A stretch of 59,402 nt of DNA. Source: Hyphomonas sp. Lineage in GTDB: Bacteria; Pseudomonadota; Alphaproteobacteria; Caulobacterales; Hyphomonadaceae. The notes beneath the pieces are model-generated. The model was not told the DNA's origin. It ran no database searches and worked only from the letters and a program-made list of their open reading frames with translations. The stretch lies in the NCBI RefSeq assembly GCF_022844445.1, contig NZ_JALHLS010000015.1, forward strand, positions 1-59,402, read 5' to 3'. Position 1 is the first letter of the stretch. Each line of letters starts with the position of its first letter. This document shows, in pieces, positions 8,405-18,405 of the stretch. The translations under genes were made by a program, and so were the position numbers.

Positions 8405-10309
8405 TCAGTTCGCCGGGATATACCAGATGGGCGACGTATAGGCCCGCTCCTGGATTGTGGCTGCGACATCCGGCCTTGGCGGCGTGCCGTTGCGCATCGC
8501 TTCCCAGGTTGACCATCGACATGTCGGATTTTCCAGTACACGGACATAATAAGCCGCGTGTTCCGATGCCTTGAATTCAGGGTCGCGCCAGAGCGTCCGC
8601 AGGTCAGCCGCCCCTTCACCGGTCGGCGTACACGTCGTCAATTCAACGCCCGCGCCATTGTCGGCGCAGCGATGGGTCGATGCATCAGGCGCGCCCGACG
8701 CACAGGCGACATCGAAGACCGTCTCTGTCTGGCGCGTGACCTTCACGATCTGAACACGCTGCAGCGGCGCGGACCCGGGGTCGCGTTGCGCCCAGACCAG
8801 GAATTCGGGTGAAGCTTTCGACTGTCCCATCAGGTCGCTGCCCATGGACACGCCGGCCTTGTAGGCACGCGCGACAAGGTCGGGCGCTTTCAGGATATCC
8901 TTGCCAAACGCATCAGCTGCGAAGAACCGGATCTTGATTCTGGGGCCGGTGGTGCTGAAGGTTTCCTTGCGCCGAAAGGCATCGAAGATTGAATCCCGCG
9001 TATTCTCTTCCGCCCAGACACCGGTCAGGCCAGACGCGCTCCAGCGGGAAAACCATTCCCGGGCATTGTTCACCTGAAGGGAATCGGGCTGGTCCGACCA
9101 GTCGGGGGCGCCGCTGGCAGGAATAGAGCCGCGCGTGACAGGCGTCCCGTCGACAATCCCGATCTTCGACCAATAGTCGCTTTCGGCAAATGAACCGCCT
9201 GCGACGTGGGAGTCCGATGCTCCGACAAGGCCGAAATGGAAGGGATTGAAGCCTCTTTCCTCAGCCAGTTCCAGGCCGCGCTGATAGGCCTGCCGGACGT
9301 AACTGCCCTCTGTGCGCGAGACCGTGTAGACGCCGAGCAGCCGGTCATAGATCTCGAAATCCGCCCATTCATCGTTTGGGGAAAGTTCCGGATGGGTTTC
9401 GGATGTTCCTTTGACCTGCGTCACTTCCACGAGCGGTTCGTTGCGCATGCGCTGGGCAGCATAGTCTGCAGACAGCGGTGCGCCGTCGAACGTCTCGAGA
9501 CGGAACATCTGTCCGTCCGATACGTTCGAGTTATGCGGGATCGCGATCGATTCGATTCCCGCCTTGCGCAGGCCGTCCATCCAGTCCCAAAGATCTTCCG
9601 GGTTCGTCGAATCCAGGGTCGAGAAGACCCGCACTGGCGCCTCGCCCCGGAAAAAGACGTTGCGATGCAGGTTTGCCCCTCCAAACGTTCCGTCGTCGGC
9701 AAGCGTTCCGACAGATGTGAACTCGAACGCGGCAAAGGTCGTGAACTTCCCTGGTTCGTTATGCTGGTTGGCGGCTGCGACCGTGTCCGCCCAGACCGAG
9801 TTGATCAGTGACTCGTCGTATATGTCTTCGATGCGTTCGCCGGTGCGCACGGATGTGCCCACGCCCTGGAACGCCGCCTGGATCTTCTCGGGCTCGCTTG
9901 AGAACATGTCCTTGGCGCGCGCCACCTCGGACAAGGGGTTACCAGGTGTATTCATCGCGGGCAGGACACCGAGGTATTCGGCGTGGTCGGTCACGGTATA
10001 GAAATCGAGCGGGCCGCCCGCGATCGTCATGTCGAACTCGGCCGGATGCCGGATGGTTTCGCCCTTGGCAAACCTGTAGGCGTCGTCGGGTGTCCGGCGC
10101 ACATTGAAGATGTAGGCGTCAAAGCTGTTTCGGGTATGGATGTGCATATCGCCGAAATAGGCGTTCCGGTCGCTGTTGTAGCCGGGCGTTTGAGCCGGCG
10201 CGATGGAATTGTCCGCGCTGGCCGTTGGGTTCAATCCAGCCTCGTCGATTTGCGGCGCGGTGCACCCCGTCAATCCAAGCGCAATCGCCAGAGCGAGTAG
10301 TCTTCGCAT
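8405..10309 (-). CDS. DUF3604 lipoprotein, copy A (PHP-like metal site)
   Basis: A 634-aa lipoprotein from the ATG at 10309 (MRRLLALAIALGLTGC, lipobox Cys16). The DUF3604 body contains motifs resembling PHP-family metal sites: GDMHIHT (His56, His58), TDHAEYLG, IPHNSN and a late GASDSHVAGG. A C-terminal region with paired cysteines (DVACASGAP, STHRCADNG, LTTCTP, NPTCRW) suits an oxidising periplasm. PHP relatives hydrolyse phosphoesters; the substrate here is unknown. It is the first gene of a unit with the PPIase and HupE genes, and is divergent from a close paralogue at 10456. Confidence 0.88.
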   Translation of the reverse strand: MRRLLALAIALGLTGCTAPQIDEAGLNPTASADNSIAPAQTPGYNSDRNAYFGDMHIHTRNSFDAYIFNVRRTPDDAYRFAKGETIRHPAEFDMTIAGGPLDFYTVTDHAEYLGVLPAMNTPGNPLSEVARAKDMFSSEPEKIQAAFQGVGTSVRTGERIEDIYDESLINSVWADTVAAANQHNEPGKFTTFAAFEFTSVGTLADDGTFGGANLHRNVFFRGEAPVRVFSTLDSTNPEDLWDWMDGLRKAGIESIAIPHNSNVSDGQMFRLETFDGAPLSADYAAQRMRNEPLVEVTQVKGTSETHPELSPNDEWADFEIYDRLLGVYTVSRTEGSYVRQAYQRGLELAEERGFNPFHFGLVGASDSHVAGGSFAESDYWSKIGIVDGTPVTRGSIPASGAPDWSDQPDSLQVNNAREWFSRWSASGLTGVWAEENTRDSIFDAFRRKETFSTTGPRIKIRFFAADAFGKDILKAPDLVARAYKAGVSMGSDLMGQSKASPEFLVWAQRDPGSAPLQRVQIVKVTRQTETVFDVACASGAPDASTHRCADNGAGVELTTCTPTGEGAADLRTLWRDPEFKASEHAAYYVRVLENPTCRWSTWEAMRNGTPPRPDVAATIQERAYTSPIWYIPAN

Positions 10310-10455
10310 TTTGTATCCTCCCCAGGATCTGGACTTTCGTCTCTTTGCGCGCACCGTAAGGCCGGACCGCCCGGCCCGGCAACGAAAAGCTTTGCTCCCT
10401 GAGCGATTGGGCTAAAGTGGGCAAAACAAGGCGTACGCGGGGAGCGAAAAAAGCC

Positions 10456-12357
10456 ATGAAAATCAGAGCAGCTTCATTGACTCTGGCGGCGTTGCTCGCC
10501 GCTTGCGCTGCGCCGGATGATACGCGGACCGATATTGCACAGGACCCCGTCGCAAACGCCGCCTCACCAGACGTTGCCTTCAGTGCAACCCGCAATGCCT
10601 ATTTCGGCGACCTGCACGTCCACACATCGAACTCTTTCGACGCCTATGTCTTTGGCGTTCGCAGTTCACCGGACGACGCCTACAGGTTTGCCAAGGGCGA
10701 GAAAATCCGCGCGGATGCAGGATATGACATCCAGCTTCAGGGACCGCCGCTCGACTTTCTCGCGGTGACCGATCACGGAGAATACCTCGGCATCGTCCCG
10801 GCGATGAATACCGAAGGCAATCCGCTGTCCCAGACCGAGACGGCAAAGATTGCCTTTGGCAAGAACGCGCAGGACGCCGCAAGGGTCTTTCAGCAGATCG
10901 GCATTTCGTTCGTACTCGGACAGCCGATCGAGGAGATCAACGACCAGGGCGAGATGGACTCGGTCTGGGCCAAGACAGTGGACGCGGCCGAGCGTTTCAA
11001 CGATCCGGGAAAGTTCACCACTTTTGCCGGGTATGAGTTCACCGCGATGAAGGTGATCAGCGCCGATGCCGGCGCCGCCGGGAACCTGCACCGCAATGTC
11101 ATCTTCAAGGGATCCGCGCCCGCCCAGATCTTTTCGACACTGCAGTCCACCAATCCCGAAGACCTCTGGGCCTGGATGCAGCAGCAGCGCGATGCAGGCC
11201 ACGATGCCTTGGCGATCCCGCACAATTCCAATGCCTCCAATGGCGGCATGTTCGCGCTTGAAACCTATGCCGGCCAACCGGTTGACGAGACCTGGGCGCG
11301 AACACGGCTTGCCAACGAACCGCTCGTCGAAATCACCCAGATCAAGGGCACGTCCGAGACGCATCCGGACTACTCTCCGAATGACGAATGGGCCAACTTT
11401 GAGCTCTACGACCAGTTTATCGGGAGCGAGATGCGGGCGACGGTCAATGAAGGCGACTATGTCCGCCGCGCGCTGTCCAGGGGGATCTCCCTGGAAGCCG
11501 AAATTGGCTTCAACCCCTACGCTGTCGGGTTCATCGGCTCGAGCGATACACACATCGCCGCAGGAAATTTTTCAGAGGAAGTCTATTGGGGCAAGTTCCC
11601 TCAGGACGGCGCCGGCCCCGTCGCGCGCCAGTCGGTCCTTTCTGAAGCCTATGCCAGCTGGGCCGATGTGCCGGCAGCAGACTCGCGGCGCCTCCTGGCC
11701 GCACCCAAGTACAGCGCGAGCGGCCTGGCCGGCGTCTGGGCAGAGTCGAACACACGCGATTCCCTGTTCGACGCCATGCGCCGCCGGGAAACCTTCGGCA
11801 CCAGTGGGCCAAGGATCAGTGTCCGCCTGTTTGCGGGCGATTATGATGCGGATCTGCTGAATGCGCCGGACCTTCTCGAGCAGGCCTATGCCCGCGGTGT
11901 CCCGATCGGAGGCAACCTGACGCGCGGTCCGGGCGATGCGGCGCCCGCCTTCATTGCCTGGGCCATGCGCGATCCGCTGTCCGCGCCGCTTCAGAGGCTT
12001 CAGATCGTGAAAGTCTGGGAAGAGGGCGGGGCTGCCCGCGAAGCGATCTACGACGTCGCCTGCTCCGGCGGCGCCGAACCTGATGGCCGCACACACCGCT
12101 GTCCCGACAATGGTTCCGCTGTCGATGTCACGACGTGCAAGACCAAGCCGGGCAGCGGCGCCAATGACCTCAAGGCGCATTGGCGCGACCCGGATTGGGT
12201 GAAGGGTAAGCAGGTGGCCTACTACGTCCGCGTTCTCGAAAACCCGACCTGCCGCTGGAGCACGTGGGACGCCGTGCGGGCAGGCACGCCGCCAAATCCG
12301 GCACTTCCGGAAACCTTGCAGGAGCGGGCCTGGACATCGCCGATCTGGGTCGACTGA
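10456..12357 (+). CDS. DUF3604 lipoprotein, copy B (PHP-like metal site)
   Basis: A 633-aa paralogue of copy A, encoded divergently. The start chosen is the ATG at 10456 (MKIRAASLTLAALLAAC, lipobox Cys17), with GGAG upstream. It carries the same ordered motifs: GDLHVHT (His54, His56), TDHGEYLG, IPHNSN and GSSDTHIAAG, plus the same C-terminal cysteine pattern and an ending ERAWTSPIW shared with copy A as ERAYTSPIW. The 146-nt gap between the two start codons probably holds back-to-back promoters. Two divergent copies instead of a tandem suggest separate control or different substrates. Confidence 0.88.
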   Translation: MKIRAASLTLAALLAACAAPDDTRTDIAQDPVANAASPDVAFSATRNAYFGDLHVHTSNSFDAYVFGVRSSPDDAYRFAKGEKIRADAGYDIQLQGPPLDFLAVTDHGEYLGIVPAMNTEGNPLSQTETAKIAFGKNAQDAARVFQQIGISFVLGQPIEEINDQGEMDSVWAKTVDAAERFNDPGKFTTFAGYEFTAMKVISADAGAAGNLHRNVIFKGSAPAQIFSTLQSTNPEDLWAWMQQQRDAGHDALAIPHNSNASNGGMFALETYAGQPVDETWARTRLANEPLVEITQIKGTSETHPDYSPNDEWANFELYDQFIGSEMRATVNEGDYVRRALSRGISLEAEIGFNPYAVGFIGSSDTHIAAGNFSEEVYWGKFPQDGAGPVARQSVLSEAYASWADVPAADSRRLLAAPKYSASGLAGVWAESNTRDSLFDAMRRRETFGTSGPRISVRLFAGDYDADLLNAPDLLEQAYARGVPIGGNLTRGPGDAAPAFIAWAMRDPLSAPLQRLQIVKVWEEGGAAREAIYDVACSGGAEPDGRTHRCPDNGSAVDVTTCKTKPGSGANDLKAHWRDPDWVKGKQVAYYVRVLENPTCRWSTWDAVRAGTPPNPALPETLQERAWTSPIWVD

Positions 12358-12673
12358 ATTCCTGGTTCAAACAGGTGCCGCCGATCCGGGACAACAGCGC
12401 GTTGCGCGGGGTCTCTGGCGGCTCCGGCTGATAAGGGTTTGCCTGAAGGGTCGGATGTCAACTCAAGCCGGTCGCTGGAAAGGCCCGGATCCTGCGCGGC
12501 GGCCGATCCCGAACGTTTCAAGCACTGGAACGACGCTGTGAGGCTGGATGCGATTGTTGTTGCCGGCCGGTGGCCGTCGCACTTCAGTTCAGCCGCCGGC
12601 TTGCCAGACCCGATCCCGTCGAGAGTTCGCCGAAGACCGCCGCCAAGGCATCAAACTCAATCCGGCGCATAGG
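12358..12673. other. Intergenic region without a recognised gene
   Basis: This stretch lies between the convergent ends of the second DUF3604 gene and the winged-helix regulator gene. Reading all frames gives only short Arg/Pro-rich frames. I see no terminator with a T-run and no tRNA-like fold. Confidence 0.5.
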
Positions 12674-13891
12674 CTAGCCCGCGCTCGCTGCCGCAATCTG
12701 GCGCTCCAGGGCCTGGATATCTCGTTTCAGGAAGGGGAGGTCGCGCGCAGCGGCCTGGAGGTTCGCCAAGGCTGCGGCCTCATTGCCTGAGGCAAGCAGG
12801 GCGCGCGCCAGTGCGTACTTGAAATCTGCCGCAAACGGGTAGGCCTCGACCAGTGAACCCGCTTCTGCAACAGCGTGCGCCGCAAGCTGCTCGTCATGGT
12901 CATGACGCAGGACCAGATCGGCCACGACCCGAACACGCAGCGCCCGGGCGAGAACAAATGAAGGGTGCTTGCCGACCAATATGTCGAGGCGGCGCTTCGC
13001 CACCAGCAGATCCTGTTCGCCTGCGCCGCGCGTCAATCCAAGGATCAATTCGTACTCTTCCCGGGCAGCGCGCGGTTGCGGGTCCTGGCCGTTTCGCCCG
13101 AGCCTCAGGCTAAGCGTGTTGGCATTGGTATGCACATTGCTGGCGAAGTGAGCCAGCGAGCGTTCGTAGTCCAGCGGATTAAACGGGTAGTCCTCGGCCC
13201 ACAGGATCAGGTCGCTATGCGCATCGATCAGCCGCAGCGACAGGCGAGACTCCGGACTTTGTCCAGTTATGGCCAGATCCACGATCAGGTCGCTTGCCCG
13301 CCCGGCCGGTGACGCGCCTGCCAGCACATCAACGCCTTCCAGGCCCGCAAGATAGCTCGAAAGATCCCGGGCCACATGGCCCGTTGCTGCGGCGTCAACG
13401 CCGCGCGTTGGCGGCGCCTCGACAACCGCGACCTGCAGCGTGCCGGCTGGCTCCTGCCACAGGATGCCGGTCGCCGCAGTCGCAAGGGCGAACGCTGCCA
13501 GCAGCACCCCCACAGCGGCGAACGACCGCACGCGGCCGAACCGCCCGCCGGCCGTCTTTTGGAGGGACGCGCTGTAGGCCCCGACCGGGACAGTCAGGCG
13601 GTATCCGACAGAGCGCGCAGAGGCGATCACCTCCTCCGGCACGCCCAGTCCGACCAGGGCTTCGCGCAGCAGTTTTGCCCGCTGCTTGATGGTCTCGCGT
13701 GTGACCTGCGCGCCCCAGACAGCCCGTTCGATCTGCTCGAAGCTGACGTCCTCGGGCGCCTGCTCGCCGAGCACCTGAAGCAGGCGGAACGAAAGGTCAG
13801 GCAATCTTGCTTCGCGGCCGGCGAAGCGAACACTCCGGGTGCGGACACAAAGGTCGAGGCGTCCGTGCGCGGGGCTGTCACTCGAAGTCAT
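12674..13891 (-). CDS. CadC/ToxR-like membrane-bound winged-helix regulator
   Basis: A 405-aa one-component regulator. The N-terminal OmpR/PhoB-type winged-helix domain (about 10-105) ends with SARSVGYRLTVPV, the usual C-terminal hairpin signature. A transmembrane helix (SFAAVGVLLAAFALATAATG, about 128-148) and a periplasmic domain with alpha-helical repeat character follow (ANTLSLRLGR, YELILGLTRG, ALARALLASGNEAAALANLQ). By analogy with CadC, the periplasmic part senses and the cytoplasmic part binds DNA while membrane-anchored. It is divergent from the serine hydrolase at 14010 (118-nt gap), the likeliest target. Confidence 0.83.
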   Translation of the reverse strand: MTSSDSPAHGRLDLCVRTRSVRFAGREARLPDLSFRLLQVLGEQAPEDVSFEQIERAVWGAQVTRETIKQRAKLLREALVGLGVPEEVIASARSVGYRLTVPVGAYSASLQKTAGGRFGRVRSFAAVGVLLAAFALATAATGILWQEPAGTLQVAVVEAPPTRGVDAAATGHVARDLSSYLAGLEGVDVLAGASPAGRASDLIVDLAITGQSPESRLSLRLIDAHSDLILWAEDYPFNPLDYERSLAHFASNVHTNANTLSLRLGRNGQDPQPRAAREEYELILGLTRGAGEQDLLVAKRRLDILVGKHPSFVLARALRVRVVADLVLRHDHDEQLAAHAVAEAGSLVEAYPFAADFKYALARALLASGNEAAALANLQAAARDLPFLKRDIQALERQIAAASAG

Positions 13892-14009
13892 TGATAAATC
13901 TCACCCTTTTCCGAGCTTCACCAAGATTTTCTTGCAGGCGCAAGTCTCAGGGCCCCACCTTCCGGTGTCAAACCGGCGCCGTCACCGCCGCCCTTACAGG
14001 AGAAAACAT

Positions 14010-15446
14010 ATGCCTGCCTACCTGCACTGGAAGATCGTTCTCGGCGCCGCCAGCGCTTTCGCTCTGCACAACAGCGCCGTTGCAGAAACCGGTGGGGAGA
14101 GCGACGCTGCCCGAATTTCAGATACGATCCTTGAGGCGCTTGTGGAAGCCAACGGGGTTCCGGGCATGTCAGCGGCGCTTGTTCGCGAGGGCGAGGTTGT
14201 CTGGATCGGATCTGCCGGACTGCGCGATGTCGAACGCGCCTTGCCTGTCGATGCCGATACGACCTTCCGTCTGGCCAGCGTCTCAAAGCTGATCACTGCC
14301 ACTGCGGCTGCGCGGCTGGCCGAAGACGGCGACCTTGACCTGGATGCGCCCGTGCAATCCATCGTGCGCTATCTGCCGGGTGCCTGGCCGCCCATCAGTT
14401 CCCGCCAGCTGGCGGCTCACACGTCCGGGATTCCGCACTACCAGGACGTGGATGCAGGGCGCGGCGGCGTGCACTTTGACACAACTGAAGATGCAGTTGG
14501 CGTTTTCTCGGGCCGGACCCTGCTCGCCAGACCCGGCCTTGCCTACCACTACAGCTCTTACGGCTACACCCTGCTCAGCGCGGTCGTGGAAGAAAGCGCC
14601 GGCGAACCGTTTCTCCGATATGTTTCGCGCGTCCTCCTCTATGGCCTCGACATCCGACCTGAACTGGGCAGCGGCCCAAACACGGCGACCGGATACAAAT
14701 TCGGTGCGACCGGCAGCCTGGCGCCCATTGCGCCGCACGATTTCAGTTACTCCTGGGGCGGCGCCGGATTTCTTGGCTCATCGCGCGATCTGGCACTGTT
14801 TGGTGCCCGCGTTTTATCAGGGCCAGTCATTTCGCCGGCAACGCGCGACATGATGTGGACGCCGGTGATGCTGGATGACGGATCGGTCGTAAGCCACAGC
14901 CAGGATGCCGAGGTGGGCTTTGGTTGGCGGATCAGCCGGGATCAGGACAACGCTGCCTTCACGCATCATGCGGGCGTTACCGACGGCGCGCGCAGCGCAC
15001 TTATCCTCTATCCGGGGAGCGGCGACAGCGTGAGCATCCTGTCCAACGCGAGCTGGACCTCCTCGATCGAGCAGACAGCCCTGATGCTGGTCGCACCCTT
15101 CCGCGCCGCGGCCAATCCAGAACCGGGCGTGCCCTGTCCGCTCGCTGCGACGGGATTTGAAGGCAGCTTCAAAGGCGAAGCGTTCAAGGGTAGGGCAAGG
15201 TTCGAGCTGGACCGAGGGGTTTGCCGCGGCCGGATTTCCGCGACCAACGCTTTTGGCGTCTGGCTCAATTCGTTCCCGCAGCAGGATGCAGACGAGCTGC
15301 AAGTCATCGCGGTTTCATCGGATAGTTCCCTCGACCGCGCCGCTTTGGTCACGCCGGCGGGCGTCTATGATCTGCGCGCAAAAGGCAACAATGCCTTTGA
15401 GGCCCGCATCGGATCCAACAGCGAAATCAGTATCTGGTTCAACTGA
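14010..15446 (+). CDS. Beta-lactamase-family serine hydrolase, secreted
   Basis: A 478-aa serine hydrolase of the class C beta-lactamase/DD-peptidase/family VIII esterase fold. The start chosen is the ATG at 14010, preceded by AGGAGA, giving a signal peptide (IVLGAASAFALHNSAVAE). The nucleophile motif SVSK is at 90-93. A Tyr motif lies in YHYSSYGYTLLSAVVEE, and FTHHAGVTDGARS fills the third-motif position (HxG class). A C-terminal beta-domain holds two cysteines (VPCPLAA, GVCRGRI). It could be an esterase or a peptidase; motifs alone do not decide. It is divergent from the membrane regulator. Confidence 0.85.
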   Translation: MPAYLHWKIVLGAASAFALHNSAVAETGGESDAARISDTILEALVEANGVPGMSAALVREGEVVWIGSAGLRDVERALPVDADTTFRLASVSKLITATAAARLAEDGDLDLDAPVQSIVRYLPGAWPPISSRQLAAHTSGIPHYQDVDAGRGGVHFDTTEDAVGVFSGRTLLARPGLAYHYSSYGYTLLSAVVEESAGEPFLRYVSRVLLYGLDIRPELGSGPNTATGYKFGATGSLAPIAPHDFSYSWGGAGFLGSSRDLALFGARVLSGPVISPATRDMMWTPVMLDDGSVVSHSQDAEVGFGWRISRDQDNAAFTHHAGVTDGARSALILYPGSGDSVSILSNASWTSSIEQTALMLVAPFRAAANPEPGVPCPLAATGFEGSFKGEAFKGRARFELDRGVCRGRISATNAFGVWLNSFPQQDADELQVIAVSSDSSLDRAALVTPAGVYDLRAKGNNAFEARIGSNSEISIWFN

Positions 15447-15791
15447 GCTGCATGGTCATCGCGCCAGCCGGGACAAAAACTGACCGACGGCCTGAAACTC
15501 TTCAAGCTCCCGCCGGCTTCGCCAGCGGTTTCACGGTTCAGCGCCCCGAAGCCTGTCGAACTCGTCCCGGCACGTCCTGCCGAACCGGAGGCGGCTGCGA
15601 TCCAATCAAGCGGGTCGTCAAACGCGACATGGGCGTCGCTCGGTCACGAAGCCCCCCGAACAGACACTATGTTCGCCAGATCCAGCGTGTATAAGGCGCA
15701 CCATTGCCTCGATGACAACGCGGTGGTCTAAGCCCTGTCGCGGCGTTTGGCAGCAAGGCATTCGCACGATCCGTATCTCAGGTGGTCAGTC
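15447..15791. other. Intergenic region upstream of pyrC
   Basis: About 345 nt with no convincing reading frame. It must contain the pyrC promoter, but I do not see a clean -35/-10 pair or a pyrimidine-type attenuator. A weak SD (AGGTGG) sits just before the pyrC start. Confidence 0.45.
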
Positions 15792-16877
15792 ATGCAATCA
15801 AAATTGCAATCAGGTTCATCGAAGCTTGGCAGTGCCAGCGCCCCAAACCGTCTCGTCATACGCCGACCTGACGATTGGCACGTACATCTGCGCGATGGGG
15901 CCATGCTTGCCGCTGTTGCCGATTTTACCGCGCGGCAGTTTGCGCGGGCGATTGTCATGCCCAATCTGGATCCGCCGATCACAACGGTCGCGGCGGCTGA
16001 AGCCTACAGGTCGCGCATCATTGCGGCGGTCAGGCCGGAACATTCCTTTACACCGCTGATGACCTGCTATCTGACCGATGACATAGATCCGGCCGAGGTC
16101 AGGACTGGCTTCGCCAAGGGCGTGTTCACGGCGTGCAAGCTTTATCCGGCGCATGCCACAACCAATTCCCGCCATGGGGTGACGGATATTCGCAATATCT
16201 ACCCCGTGCTGGAGGTCATGCAGACCATTGGCATGCCGCTATTGCTGCATGGAGAGGTGACGGACCGGCATATCGATATCTTCGACCGGGAAGCCGTGTT
16301 CATTGAGCGGATACTGTCGCGAGTGATCCAGGACTTTCCGGCGTTGAAGATCGTCTTTGAGCACATTACCACGCAGGAAGCAGCGCACTTTGTCGCGGAG
16401 GGGCCGGCGACTCTGGCGGCGACCATCACGCCCCACCACCTCGACTTCAATCGCAACGCCATGTTTGACGGCGGCATTCGTCCGCACTTCTATTGTTTGC
16501 CCGTCGCCAAACGCGAACATCATCGCCTGGCGCTGCGCAAGGCAGCAACGTCGGGATCCTCAAAGTTCTTCCTGGGCACCGATTCTGCCCCGCACGCGGT
16601 TCATGACAAAGAGTCAGCCTGCGGCTGCGCAGGAATTTTTAGCGCGGCTCATGCGCTCGAAAGCTATGCTCAGGTATTCGAGGAGGAAGGGGCCCTGGAT
16701 CGCCTTGAAAGCTTTGCCTCTGAAAACGGTCCCCGATTCTATGGGCTTCCGCTCAACCAGGATCAAATAGTTCTGGAGCGCGCCGCCCAGTCGGTCCCAA
16801 GCCGCCTGAGTTTGGCCGCAACTGAAATTGTCCCGTTTCATGCGGGCTCTACTCTGGCTTGGCGTTTCTCCGGGTAA
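15792..16877 (+). CDS. pyrC: Dihydroorotase (class II)
   Basis: Zinc amidohydrolase interconverting N-carbamoyl-L-aspartate and L-dihydroorotate in pyrimidine synthesis, 361 aa, cytoplasmic. The start chosen is the ATG at 15792 ([10 protein letters not shown]), with AGGTGG upstream. The metal site is complete: DWHVHLRDG (HxH), the carboxylated-Lys segment [32 protein letters not shown] and LGTDSAPH. The length and the short-type organisation match E. coli-type PyrC. It is a single gene with no pyr neighbours. Confidence 0.95.
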   Translation: MQSKLQSGSSKLGSASAPNRLVIRRPDDWHVHLRDGAMLAAVADFTARQFARAIVMPNLDPPITTVAAAEAYRSRIIAAVRPEHSFTPLMTCYLTDDIDPAEVRTGFAKGVFTACKLYPAHATTNSRHGVTDIRNIYPVLEVMQTIGMPLLLHGEVTDRHIDIFDREAVFIERILSRVIQDFPALKIVFEHITTQEAAHFVAEGPATLAATITPHHLDFNRNAMFDGGIRPHFYCLPVAKREHHRLALRKAATSGSSKFFLGTDSAPHAVHDKESACGCAGIFSAAHALESYAQVFEEEGALDRLESFASENGPRFYGLPLNQDQIVLERAAQSVPSRLSLAATEIVPFHAGSTLAWRFSG

Positions 16878-17041
16878 GAGGCGTATGCGCCAAAGTCCGG
16901 CTTAGCTGCGGCTCCGGCATTGACCACGAAGAGCCGGAACTTGCGCGCCGCGGTGAGCGCTCACCTTCGTCAGCGACAGGCAGGGTCAATCCGGCCGTCT
17001 CATCCGGTTGCCTGGACGCGGCAGATATCGGCGGCAAGAAA

Positions 17042-17902
17042 CTAAGGGTTACAGTACGGGCAATGGGCCGGATCTGCTTCAGACAATCCGTCTGAGCGCA
17101 GCTCCGGCCGCTCGTTATCGCAGACGAAACAGCCCATGACTTCATTCAGTACCCATTCTGTCGGAGCGCCACACCAGCTGCAGGGCAATCCTCGCTCGGT
17201 TCGCTTCACACCCCAGCCGGGTGCTTCGCAAGACGGACAGGCCCGACTGAGGCGGTCTGCAAACTTCCTGGCCAGCGACTCGATGGACTTCATTCGTCTG
17301 GGATTGAAATGCGCGCGCATGTCGGTCTGAACGAGGGCCAACCCGTCGCTGGAGGCAAGCGCCGCTTGCGCGATCGACGCCTCCAGGTGCTCAAAGTCTT
17401 GGATGCCCTTTTGGACCCGGGCCGGCGAGCCGGCGTTTGGCCGCACGATCATCGCCTGCCGCGGAAAGCCGGCAGCATGAACCCGGTCTGCGATATCGCT
17501 CAGGGATCTGGCCTCCCAGCTGGCATAGCAGGGCGACATATCGAGACTGTGCTCAATCGCGACAAGGCCCGCTTTCGCGTCAATCAGTACCAGTTTCTCG
17601 AGGCCGGCCGGAATGAACGGCATTTGCGGGTGCGGCCCGAAACTCCCTTCGCTCGCAACTGCAAGATCGAGACCGGAGATTTTCAGGCCATGCCTGGCTT
17701 TGGCGACAAGCGCTTCATCCATTGTCCCTGGTCGCTCGACCTCACCTGAGAAAGTTCCGAACTGATCTGTGTCAAGATCACCAAGAACTTCGATATCGAC
17801 GCCCAGAATCTCTTTGAACACCGGACCGATCGCGCGTTCTTTTCCGTGCATGCTAGCCAGGATCGCGCGACGACCAGCCAGGGGGGATTTACGGCTTTCC
17901 AT
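17042..17902 (-). CDS. DUF6671-like zinc-ribbon protein of unknown function
   Basis: A 286-aa protein from the ATG at 17902 (MESRKSPLAGRRAILASMHG). The N-terminal two thirds show an alpha/beta pattern with conserved-looking ILASMHGKERAIGPVF, GTFSGEVER and LAVASEGSFGPHP segments. The C-terminus carries three CxxC pairs (CPSCEAPGWG, CSWCGAPTEW, CVCDN-type FVCDN) and a final CPYC, so zinc ribbons are likely. The fold resembles the DUF6671 group as I recall it, for which no activity is known to me. It stands alone between convergent or unrelated genes. Confidence 0.65.
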   Translation of the reverse strand: MESRKSPLAGRRAILASMHGKERAIGPVFKEILGVDIEVLGDLDTDQFGTFSGEVERPGTMDEALVAKARHGLKISGLDLAVASEGSFGPHPQMPFIPAGLEKLVLIDAKAGLVAIEHSLDMSPCYASWEARSLSDIADRVHAAGFPRQAMIVRPNAGSPARVQKGIQDFEHLEASIAQAALASSDGLALVQTDMRAHFNPRRMKSIESLARKFADRLSRACPSCEAPGWGVKRTERGLPCSWCGAPTEWVLNEVMGCFVCDNERPELRSDGLSEADPAHCPYCNP

Positions 17903-18405
17903 CAGAAATATTCCTCGCGCGGTTGATGCTCGAGGCCGCCTGCGTGTCACTCGGCGAGGGGGCTGCCCTCCGAACGGCAAGCTACCCGATTGATTTCGCC
18001 AGAGCCAGAGGGGCGAGCTGCTGACGCAGGTTCAGATTCTATTTCTCGCGCAGGTGTCCGCCCTCAGCGCTGGGCGCCTGTTCAGGGCCGGTGAGGCGCC
18101 GATCATCCGGCTCAGCGCCCGGCAGGGTGACTTCGGTCCGTCGGTCCCTTAACGCGCCGGTCAGGACAGTTTCCGCTTGTCAGTCATCTGTAGGCGCACC
18201 ACCGCGCAACAGCCCGGCGCCGGGATGTCCGTGCCCACGGACCAGGTATCGCGACACTTTCGCCGGGTCCTTCGCAAGGCCCTTGCAGCAATGCCCAACG
18301 GTATCCAAGTGCTGCTGCAGACCAAAAACAAATGACCCATCAAGCCTCGTCACGGCGTCCGGCTGATCAGGGTCTTTGACAAGCACAGAAAGCGAAAGGG
18401 AAAAC
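17903..18405. other. Intergenic region with small palindromes
   Basis: About 500 nt with no supportable gene. It contains a perfect 12-bp palindrome CCCGGCGCCGGG (18213-18224) followed at once by a GTCCGT-GCCC-ACGGAC hairpin (18227-18242). Neither has a T-run. The lipoprotein promoter must lie in the right-hand part. Confidence 0.45.
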
